A DNA stretch of 64,000 bases, from the NCBI GenBank assembly GCA_039583875.1, contig CM077157.1, positions 75,578,346 through 75,642,345 on the forward strand. Direction: 5' to 3'. The translations under genes were made by a program, and so were the position numbers. The stretch's first letter is position 1; each line of letters begins with the position of its first letter. The stretch comes from Platanthera guangdongensis (lineage: Eukaryota; Streptophyta; Magnoliopsida; Asparagales; Orchidaceae). A model generated the notes under the pieces. The model ran no database searches. It saw only the letters and a program-made list of their open reading frames with translations, and was not told the origin of the DNA. Of the stretch, positions 56,631 to 64,000 are shown piece after piece.

Positions 56631-57501
56631 CTAGCTCTGATGATGTTGCTTGTCATGTTTCTCTTGTTGTCTTCTCTGATAGCTGTAGGGTTTAGGATAA
56701 TATTTGGGTGGTCTGGGAAGAGCAGCTGGATTATTTCTTTCATACTCTCTGACATAGATTCTCCTTTTGGTCATGGACTTCTCATACAACTCCCATTCAT
56801 GGGAACTGTAGTGAATGTTTCTGCTTTCATGGAAGTCCAGAACTAACTTGAGAGTGTCCACGATGAGAGACTTGGAAGTAGGAGACCAGACTTCAGCATG
56901 TTCATGAGCTTTTGTAGAAATAGACTTGCTAGCAGAAGGACCTTCACCATATTTCCTTTTCTTCTTGTAAGTCAGTATCTCAGGAGGGGCTTTGAGAAAG
57001 ATATCAGCAGGATCATCTTCACAATCCTGAGCATAAGAGTCTGGAGGAGCAACAGAATCACCAGGCTTTGGAGAGAATGTTGGTTGCAGAGGAGGAGTAG
57101 GAGCAGGAGCATTAGCAGCAGCTAGTGGATTTAGGTGATGAGGAATAATTTTAGGATCAGCAGCAAATTCTGGCAGAATCTGGTTGTGCATCCAAATAGC
57201 AGTATCATAAGTGTGGAATTTGACACTCTGTATCTGAGCTAGAACATCATCATGAATCTCTTTAACTTTGGTTTCCCTTACTTTTTTCTGGATAGCATTA
57301 GATTGTTCTGAATGTTCTTTTACCAACTTCTCCCCCTTTCTGACTTCAACAGATAGCAGGGAGATGGCATCATCTTTGAAAATTCCAACTTCTTCACATA
57401 TCTTCAACTTGTTTGTTTCAGCCCTTTTGTCCAGTTCTGTTTGATTGTTGGCAAGAGTCAGGCCTTGCTCCATAACTTGTCCAACATTGGTGATGGTGTG
57501 G
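56631..57501 (-). pseudogene. ORF3 of Copia D, C-terminal part
   Basis: An open frame from the A-double-prime border (57501) to a stop at 56633-56631. The upstream end is cut by the insertion, so the apparent ATG at 57473 is internal. It starts in a predicted coiled coil (LANNQTELDKRAETNKLKI, VRKGEKLVKEHSEQSN), then a Pro-rich acidic linker, the basic YKKKRKYGEG patch and the conserved end VWSPTSKSLIVDTLK ... KYYPKPYSYQRRQ, matching B and C. No stop breaks this part. The downstream 56454-56630 is AT-rich 3' spacer. Function unknown. Confidence 0.83.
57497..57501. repeat. Probable left target duplication TGTGG of A-double-prime
   Basis: TGTGG directly precedes the LTR start TGTTAGATCC. The partner is off-window. 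Confidence 0.45.
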
Positions 57502-59424
57502 TGTTAGATCCCTAGTTTATTTGGGCTAGGTTCACTGACTTAGGATGTGACCCATCATGTATAGCCAGGGTCAAATTTGTGTCCTAGAGTCTAGGTCAAG
57601 TCCTTAGGCTCAACTCCAGATGGACCAGCTATCAACAAGACCATCAGAGACTTCAGACTTAGAGGATTTCAAGACCAAGTCAATTGAGTTCGACGTTCGT
57701 CGAACTCAGCTCGACGAAAGGAGTTCTGTGCTCGACGATCGTGAGACAATTCTTAGTGCTGAACTCAATGATTTGTGTTCTCTGTTCGACGAAGACACAG
57801 TTTCTACATCAAGCCAAAGTCAGGAGAACTTCAAATTTTTCTAAGTCCAGCTTCAAGCTTTGGTCGACGAATTGGATTCTAAGCTCGACGAACTTGGGCC
57901 TCAAGTTCACATCTTCTCAGGTCGACGAAGTCAGCTTCTCAGGTCGTTGAATACTATACTCTACTCGAAGATTTCTGGAATCAGAGAATTTGTGTCGACA
58001 CTTAGGGTTTGTGTCGACACCAAGATAGATTTGTGTCGACACCAGGATATCAGTCGACACCAGCTTATGTTAACACCAGAGGATTTGTGTCGACACCAAG
58101 ATCAATCTGTCGACACCAACTTATGTCAACACAGCATTTCAGCAGATGCAGAATATTTTGCCTAAGTCCAGAACTTTTCTCAGCTCGACGAATTTGATTC
58201 TCAGCTCGACGAATGAAGTCTGTCTGTTTGACGAATGAAGATTGTCTGGTCGACGAACTTTCTCAAGCTCAGCTCGACGAACTCAAGTTCAGCTCGACGA
58301 ACAAAAGTGCAGCTCGGCGAATTGTGTTCTTCGTTCGACGAATCCAGACTAGGTTTTCTTCAAGTTTCCTGTCGCGTTTATTGACGATGATTCCTGAACA
58401 TTTAATGCTAGATCTTCTCGGAATGTTACTGTTGGAACGCGCATTGATTATGGACGATTTCATGTCATTCTTCCATGGGATAGTTAGGGAAATTATTGAT
58501 TGTCGCTTCTTTCCAAAGCGGACTGCAATTACTGCTTGAAATTCAAAAGTTTGAATGTTCCTCAGTCAGAAAAATACACAGTAAGAGAGAAAAGGATCAA
58601 GCAGTAATAGAGTAACAGAATTACGGTACAACAAGCAATACACACAATCAGACAGACACTCTGAGGTTGCAGAGAAGAACAATCATTCTCAAATTAAGAG
58701 TTCTTGACTACAATCAGCCTTGACCAGAGAACTTTTTCAAGAAGAAGAAGAAGAAGAACAATCAAATTCAATCAAGCGTCTTCTTCTCTCTATTCTCAGG
58801 ATAACTTCAACGGACAACAAACTTTATCTGTTAAAAGAAGTTCCTGAAGCATTTCTGGTCCAGGCATTCTAGGTCATTGAAGACCTATCACCATGAAGCA
58901 GTGCTCCAGCTTTCCTGACCAATTCAAGATCTCAGGGGGAGCAAGATCTGCTACAATCAATCCACAAGTCTTCTCTTTGATTGTTGATAGAGAAGACACC
59001 ATCTCTTTTACTTCAAATTCCTGTACAGGTTTTTAAATCTCTTCAAAATTATTCCGGTTGCAAGTCTCCTTCCAAAAGACTTGAGGTTTGGTTTTTGAGC
59101 ACCTGAACAAAAGCTCATTGGTGTCAGGCACCTGATCAAAAACCTGAGTGGATTCCTACCAGGGTGGTAGAAGAGTGCATGTACCCAGGTTGGGGAACCA
59201 CTATAAAATTCTTGTGTCGTCTGGTTGCTCTTTTCTTTTGTTTTCTGGTTGTGTTCTGTGATTGCTCTGTGTTGATCTGTGTTTAGATAGATGATGTGCT
59301 TACTTTATTTTATTTGCTTCCCTGTTCACTTAGGAATACAACAAAAGTTATAAAACATTTTTAGTGAGCACCATAGTCTATTCACCCCCCCTCTAGAGTA
59401 TATCAGATCTAACCTGCACTTCTA
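57502..59424 (+). repeat. 5' LTR of Copia A-double-prime (1923 bp)
   Basis: TGTTAGATCCCTAG to CTGCACTTCTA (terminal CA mutated to TA). It carries the TTCGTCGA and GTGTCGACAC array (57685-58345), GGGGAACCACTATAAA (59192-59207) and TTCACCCCCCC near the end. It lacks the long GT microsatellite of A. Confidence 0.88.
57685..58345 (+). repeat. Palindrome array, A-double-prime LTR
   Basis: TTCGTCGAAC / GCTCGACGAA pairs flank a central block of GTGTCGACACC at about 57990-58135, the same three-part layout as in the A LTRs. Confidence 0.9.
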
Positions 59425-59426
59425 AT

Positions 59427-59442
59427 TGGTATCAGAGGGGGG
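59427..59442 (+). other. Primer binding site of A-double-prime
   Basis: TTGGTATCAGAGGGGGG immediately after the LTR; initiator Met-tRNA type. Confidence 0.82.
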
Positions 59443-59507
59443 TTGGTTAAAATATCACACCTTAGTGGTTGCACAGGCTAACACCTGAACCACAAAGATC
59501 CCTCTTG

Positions 59508-59512
59508 TTAGA
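59508..59512. repeat. Probable left target duplication TTAGA of Gypsy G2
   Basis: TTAGA precedes the LTR end TGTAACACCCCC. The partner is off-window. Confidence 0.45.
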
Positions 59513-61823
59513 TGTAACACCCCCTATCCGTCGCATAGCATATAGCAGTAGGTCCGGCCGGGGCCCGACGCCATATACTACAGACAGACCGGGTGGTTAC
59601 TTATGGAAACCATCCAACCAATCAACGTCCTACACAGAGCATTCTAGCGGAAACATTTTATAAAAGTTGTAACAAAGAACCCAGCATTAAAGCATGAATG
59701 TCCACTAATACAAAATAGGAATGTTATACAAAATTCCCAAAATAAGCCTTAAGGCCTTACAAAATGTTTCACTTCAAATTACATGTTTTACAAACCACGG
59801 CACGCAGGCCGGTCACACATGAATAAAGCAGTAAACACTTCCAATTAGGCCTTCAAGGGCCGGCTTCGCATTCAGGCTTTAAGCCGCTATTGACCGCTTG
59901 GTCCAGCTGCACCTGCAAGCAACAAACCACCGCACGGTGGCAAAACAAGGCAACGGTCAGCAATGCTGACCAAATTATAACGATCCCGCCCCCAACTCGG
60001 GGCGGCGATGCTCCTTCCCTGCATTTCATTAGCATAAGCGAGCAATATATATATAGCCATTACATCACAGACGTTGGCTCGCACGGCCACACGCCCCGTG
60101 CTCTCAGGGCACATTCTCGGTAAACCAGTCGATGTCACGTCAATTAAAGCCATAGACATTCCGGACTCACCACCGCCACTATGACGGCCAAACCTATGAG
60201 CAATTTGTCTTCCTGGCCTGGGTCACGACAATTTAAGTCATTGACCGCCGAAGACCCTAATCTATGCCAACGGCAAGTGCCACGTGCCTTTAGGTCTCTT
60301 TAACCGAATGACATAGAACGGGTACGGTTCCATCTAACCCGTGCTCACATCGCAACGACAATTTAAGCTATATGCGCGGATCAAACTTCCACCGAGTCCC
60401 ATTTCCATCACAAGTCACATAACCCGGTTATGTTCAAGTTGGCTCTCAGGCCACCAAGTTGGCAAGATCTCGTATCCGCCCAGTTTTTCGGGTGCACCTT
60501 TGGGTTAGTCCCCAAGGCTCCCTGCTGCAATCTACCGTGTAGAAAACCCGAAAAACAATCAATAGCACGGAGTATTCTCCGGAATTTATGCAATGCAACA
60601 TCACCGATCCAGACCAACATGTTCGGGTAGGCTTCACACATCATGCCTATGTCCGTTCTCGCTTACGGACTCTATACAACGGGGACTTCACATATCTACC
60701 AAAAGGAATGCCTCCAACTCTCCGCAAACTCGCGAGAGCGGGTTTCCTATGCAAAGAAAGAGAGCTACTCATGCTCAAGATGAGGATCGTTACCCTAGCG
60801 TTCCTCTTTGGCGCCATTGAAAAGTAAGCGGATGAAAAGCACCGCACTAGCTTTGCCTCCGTGGATCCGGAGTCGGCTCGCGGTTCGGAGCTCCGAAGCT
60901 CCTCCAAGGGCCGGATCTAGCTCCTTCTTCCTTCCTTGGCTCTCTACTTTCTCTAAGGTTTTAGAAAGCTAACCACTCATGAAAAGTGAGGGTTTCTAAG
61001 TCCAATCCCGGGTATATCCCTTCAGGAACAAACCCGAGCCGTTGGATCTCAAAATAAGGAAACGAACGGCTTTGATTCGGGATTGAAATGCCCAATCTGG
61101 ACCGAACACGGCCTGGCACACGCCCGTATCCAGGGCCGTGTGCCTCATTCGCCATCAAAATCGAATCACCTGGAACAACACACGGGTATTGAACACGCCC
61201 GTGTTCTAGCTGACACGCCCGTGTTCCACCTGACACGGCCGTGTGGCCGGCCATGTACCCCCATCATTTTTCCTCGAAATCAACCCGAGCACTGCACGGG
61301 TTTTAGGACACGCCCGTGTCCTTACCCGTGCCACCTCAACACGCCTGGACCCCAGGTCGTGTACACGGTCTCGACACTCGACACTTCATCGAGTGAAGAT
61401 CGTCGACCTGATGACACGGCCTTGGACACGCTCGTGTCCTAGGCTGTGTACCTTGTCTCGACACAATGTCGAGACCAAAGTGTCGACTTCCCGGGACGAG
61501 TGTCGATACGGGTTGACACGCCCTGCGACACGCCCGTGTCGCAGGCCGTGTGCCATGTCTCGACACTTCGTCGAACGCAGATTGTCGACTTCGCGGCTAA
61601 GTGTCGACACGGGTTGACACGCCCTGCGACACGCCCGTGTCGCAGGTCGTGTGCCCAGTCTCGACACAATATCGAGACCAAAGTGTCGACTCCCCGGCTT
61701 AGTGTCGACACAGGCTTGACACGCCCTGGGACACGCCCGTGTCCCAGGCCGTGTGCCCGCAGCCAGAACCCAAAACTGGCCCAAAACGTCCCCCGTCACT
61801 CCTTTGAGTTTCGGGGCGTTACA
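59513..61823 (-). repeat. 3' LTR of Gypsy G2 (2311 bp)
   Basis: On the minus strand TGTAACGCCCCGAAACTC (61823) to GGGGGTGTTACA (59513). Hairpin array 61100-61760, TATATATATA near 60045-60055. The remainder shows no gene. Confidence 0.9.
61100..61760 (-). repeat. Hairpin array in G2 LTR
   Basis: Units with 11-bp arms: CCTGCGACACG / CGTGTCGCAGG at 61522-61545 and 61623-61646, and CCTGGGACACG / CGTGTCCCAGG at 61725-61748, interleaved with TGTCGAGAC and GTGTCGACT blocks. Confidence 0.9.
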
Positions 61824-63999
61824 ACTCTCCCCCTCTTAAAAGAATTTCGTCCACGAAATTATATAAAGGAAAGACATGTACAAAACCAAAATTTGTACCT
61901 GAGAGGAACAACTCCGGATACTCGTCAAGCATAGTCTGCTCTCGCTCCCAAGAGAGCTCCTCACGACCGTAATTGTCCCACCGGACCTTGACCATCCTGA
62001 TCTCTTTATTGCGTAGCCGCTTGATCCCCGAGTCCTCAATCCTCACGAGCTTGACCTTTGTCATTATCCCACTATCCACCGGCACTTGATCAACCGCGAT
62101 CACTTGTGTAGGCTCTTGCATCGCCTTCCGAAGCACCGAAATGTGGAATACATCGTGTAAACAACCAAGCTCCACTGAAAGCTTCAACCGATAGGCCGCT
62201 TCACCAACTCGCTCCAAAACCTCAAACGGTCCAAGGTACCTCAGGCTTAGCTTTTTCAATCGCCGCACCCGCGAGACACCATTGAACGGCTTGATCTTTA
62301 AGTATACATAATCGCACACAGCGAACTCCACGTTCCTGTGCTTGGCATTATAGTACTTTGCTTGCCGGTCCTGAGCGATAAGCAACCTCTCTCGAATGGT
62401 TCTCACCAAAGAAGTAGCATCCTCCACTTCCGATCGCTTATACAACTTTGACTCACCCGTTTCTAACCAAGACAACGGCGTGCGACATTTTCTACCATAT
62501 AGGGCCTCAAAGGGCGCCAATTGATTACTCGCTTGGTAGCTGTTGTTGTATGCGAACTCCACCAAATAAAGATGGTCTTCCCATTGCTTTCCGAAATCCA
62601 AGACACACATGCGAAGCATGTCTTCCATGGTTCTATTGACCCTCTCGGTCTGCCCATCCGTTTGCGGATGGAAGGCTATGCTGAATTTCAGCTTTGTTCC
62701 CAACATTTGCTGCACAAGCCTCCAATCATTGGACGTGAACCGCCCATCTCGGTCACTCACGATGCTACGGGGCACACCATGAAGCCGTACTATGTTATCC
62801 ACATAACGTTTTGCCAACTTCTCCACCGGATCTTCCTTCCTATGCGGAATAAAATGTGACACCTTCGTTAACCGATCAACAACCACCCAAATGGCGTCGT
62901 TCCCCTTTTGCGACCTTGGCAAACCGTGCACAAAGTCCATAGAGATGTCGTCAAATTTCCACTCTGGAATAGGCAAGGACTTAAGAAATCCTCCCTGCTT
63001 TTGGCACTCCGCCTTTACCAAGGCGCAAGTTTGGCAATTCGCTACGTATAGCGCCACATCCTTCTTCAAACCCGGCCACCAAAATAGTTTCTTAACATCA
63101 CGGTACATCTTTGTGCTCCCCGGGTGAATCGAGTACTTGGTATGGTGCGCCTCGTACAACAACTCCACCCGTAAATTGCCCACACTTGGGACGCACAAAC
63201 GACCGTCTTTCCAAAGTAATCCATCCTCCACGACAAATTGGGGATTTGACCCATCCAGAGCCTCTACCATGAACTGCTTCATATGAGCATCCATATCCAA
63301 AGCCTGCCGAATACGATCAGCCAGGTCATATTGGACTTCAGTCCAATTCAGAACTGCTTCAGCACTTGATTGCTTGTCCACAAAAACAATCTCCAATGCC
63401 TCCAACTCCCGCACCAACCGCTCATCATGCACCGATAGCCAATTGGCTTGAGCTGGGGCTCGGCAACTCAGCGCGTCCGCAACCGCATTCCCTTTGCCAG
63501 GCACGTAGTGGATCTTGAATGTATAGTCCCCCAGGAACTCCATCCATCTACGCTGCCGTATATTCAGATCCTTCTGATCAATAAGATACTTCAGGCTCTT
63601 GTGATCGGTGTAGATATCAATTTTCACACCGTATAAATAGTGTCTCCACAGCTTCAAGGCAAAAATCACGGCCGCTAACTCCAAGTCGTGGACCGGATAG
63701 TTCCTTTCATGCACTTTTAGCTGTCTCGAGCCATAAGCTATTACACTTCCATGTTGCAGTAGCACGCAACCCAAACCACTGCCCGAAGCATCGCTATAAA
63801 TCTCATAGCCTTCGGTCCCACACGGCGAACTCAGAACAGGCGCCGCGGTCAACCGACACTGCAACTCCTCAAAAGCTCGCGCGCACTCCGGCATCCAAAC
63901 GAACTTATGCTCCTTCCTCGTCAAAGTAGTGAGAGGTAACGCTATCCGCGAGAAGTTCTCTACGAAGCGCCTATAATAGCCGGCAAGCCCCAGAAAACT
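61819..63999 (-). CDS. pol: pol of Gypsy G2 (C-terminal part: RT end, RNase H, INT, chromodomain-like tail)
   Basis: An open frame entering from the right edge with the RT connection segment ([13 protein letters not shown]). RNase H: SDASGSGLGCVLLQHG, HDLELAAVIFALK and [12 protein letters not shown]. Integrase zinc finger: IHPGSTKMYRDVKK and NCQTCALVKAEC. Core: SMDFVHGLPRS, VSDRDGRFTS and HPQTDGQTERVNR, a full D,D,E set. Tail: LSLRYLGPFEVLERVG, then MVKVRWDNYGREELSWERE, like chromovirus chromodomains. The frame runs on past the stop position used by G1 (YPELF then about 25 more residues) and ends with TAA inside the first bases of the LTR, so the natural stop may have been lost. No internal stop; possibly functional, but the 5' part is unseen. 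Confidence 0.93.
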   Translation of the reverse strand, partial: SFLGLAGYYRRFVENFSRIALPLTTLTRKEHKFVWMPECARAFEELQCRLTAAPVLSSPCGTEGYEIYSDASGSGLGCVLLQHGSVIAYGSRQLKVHERNYPVHDLELAAVIFALKLWRHYLYGVKIDIYTDHKSLKYLIDQKDLNIRQRRWMEFLGDYTFKIHYVPGKGNAVADALSCRAPAQANWLSVHDERLVRELEALEIVFVDKQSSAEAVLNWTEVQYDLADRIRQALDMDAHMKQFMVEALDGSNPQFVVEDGLLWKDGRLCVPSVGNLRVELLYEAHHTKYSIHPGSTKMYRDVKKLFWWPGLKKDVALYVANCQTCALVKAECQKQGGFLKSLPIPEWKFDDISMDFVHGLPRSQKGNDAIWVVVDRLTKVSHFIPHRKEDPVEKLAKRYVDNIVRLHGVPRSIVSDRDGRFTSNDWRLVQQMLGTKLKFSIAFHPQTDGQTERVNRTMEDMLRMCVLDFGKQWEDHLYLVEFAYNNSYQASNQLAPFEALYGRKCRTPLSWLETGESKLYKRSEVEDATSLVRTIRERLLIAQDRQAKYYNAKHRNVEFAVCDYVYLKIKPFNGVSRVRRLKKLSLRYLGPFEVLERVGEAAYRLKLSVELGCLHDVFHISVLRKAMQEPTQVIAVDQVPVDSGIMTKVKLVRIEDSGIKRLRNKEIRMVKVRWDNYGREELSWEREQTMLDEYPELFLSGTNFGFVHVFPLYNFVDEILLRGGEL
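61824..61838 (-). other. Polypurine tract of Gypsy G2
   Basis: Minus-strand TAAGAGGGGGAGAGT next to the LTR start. Confidence 0.85.
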
Positions 64000-64000
64000 C

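Larger units (their letters stand above)
21925..57501 (-). mobile_element. Copia D, ORF3-bearing LTR retrotransposon, 3' part, host of B, E and A-double-prime
   Basis: Visible pieces are the 3' LTR (21925-22777 and 44330-45483), a polypurine tract, 28 bp up to E, and 56454-57501 carrying the ORF3 C-terminus. Pol, gag and the 5' LTR are not in the window. The pieces rejoin cleanly when B (CTTAA) and E (AGAAC) are removed. Its LTR has a TACTCGAGTA array and it shares the LTR end motifs of A, B and C, so I place it in the same Sirevirus-like group. Confidence 0.83.
57502..59512 (+). mobile_element. Copia A-double-prime, A-family element, 5' end
   Basis: A complete 5' LTR, PBS and about 70 bp of leader that match Copia A in reverse orientation (for example the ACACCTGAACC...AAAGATCCCT stretch). 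It is inserted in D ORF3 and cut by G2 at 59512. The rest lies right of the window. Confidence 0.88.
59513..64000 (-). mobile_element. Gypsy G2, chromovirus-like, 3' part, inverted relative to G1
   Basis: 3' LTR 59513-61823, PPT, and an open pol frame to the window edge. It is the same family as G1: the integrase C-termini match closely and the LTRs share their ends and hairpin units. The pol frame is unbroken over 2.18 kb, so it is younger or better preserved than G1. Confidence 0.92.

Noticed and set aside
57620..58539. Overlapping plus-strand frames in the A-double-prime LTR
   Set aside because: They are palindrome-array translations with no homologous equivalent kept in the A LTRs.
1..64000. 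Host protein-coding gene
   Set aside because: All long frames are accounted for by gag, pol or ORF3 of the listed elements; nothing outside them exceeds a few tens of codons with credible features.

Overview
The whole 64 kb reads as plant repeat DNA, most likely eudicot. Every long reading frame belongs to a Ty1/Copia or Ty3/Gypsy LTR retrotransposon, and I see no host gene, tRNA or rRNA gene. The plant origin is inferred from initiator-Met-tRNA primer sites (TGGTATCAGAG type), Sirevirus-like Copia proteins, chromovirus-like Gypsy proteins, long 1.6-2.7 kb LTRs and many stops that look like C-to-T changes at CG or CHG sites.

The elements are nested up to four deep, and most borders are fixed by 5-bp target duplications. 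Copia A-prime (+, 16157-21924) is the outermost element seen. It is split by Gypsy G1 (+, 1-29 and 12791-16156), which is itself split by Copia A (-, 30-12790, TSD GACAC). A-prime is split again at 21924 by Copia D (-). D's 3' LTR (21925-22777 plus 44330-45483) was split by Copia B (+, 22778-44324, TSD CTTAA). B's 3' LTR was split by the pol-less Copia C (-, 35217-43758, TSD GTATA). Beside D's polypurine tract sits Gypsy E (+, 45512-56448, TSD AGAAC), the youngest insertion by LTR similarity. D's accessory ORF is cut at 57501 by A-double-prime (+, A family, left TSD TGTGG), whose leader is cut at 59512 by Gypsy G2 (-, same family as G1), which runs off the right edge.

The Copia elements share a Sirevirus-like plan: LTR of about 2 kb, PBS, gag with zinc knuckles, pol (PR-INT-RT-RNase H), then an extra 3' gene called ORF3 here, PPT, LTR. 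ORF3 occurs in A, A-prime, B, C and D. In B, C and D it has a coiled-coil middle, a KRK-type basic patch and a C-terminal WSP...PKP..Y..RQ block. C has lost pol and most of gag but keeps ORF3.

The most unusual signal is regulatory. Each family carries arrays of its own short palindrome in the LTR upstream of a TATA box: TTCGTCGA/TCGACGAA plus GTGTCGAC in A, GTGTCGACAC in B, TTCGGCGAGAATC hairpins in C, TACTCGAGTA in D, GACACGnnCGTGTC hairpins in G, TTCGGTGAGAAT hairpins in E. In A, A-prime, B and (degenerately) C, the same motif recurs just before ORF3; in B that second array is again followed by a TATA box, as if the LTR promoter had been copied for ORF3. Gypsy E also has three leader hairpins with one invariant 12-nt loop on different complementary stems, and a candidate 85-nt intron joining gag to protease.
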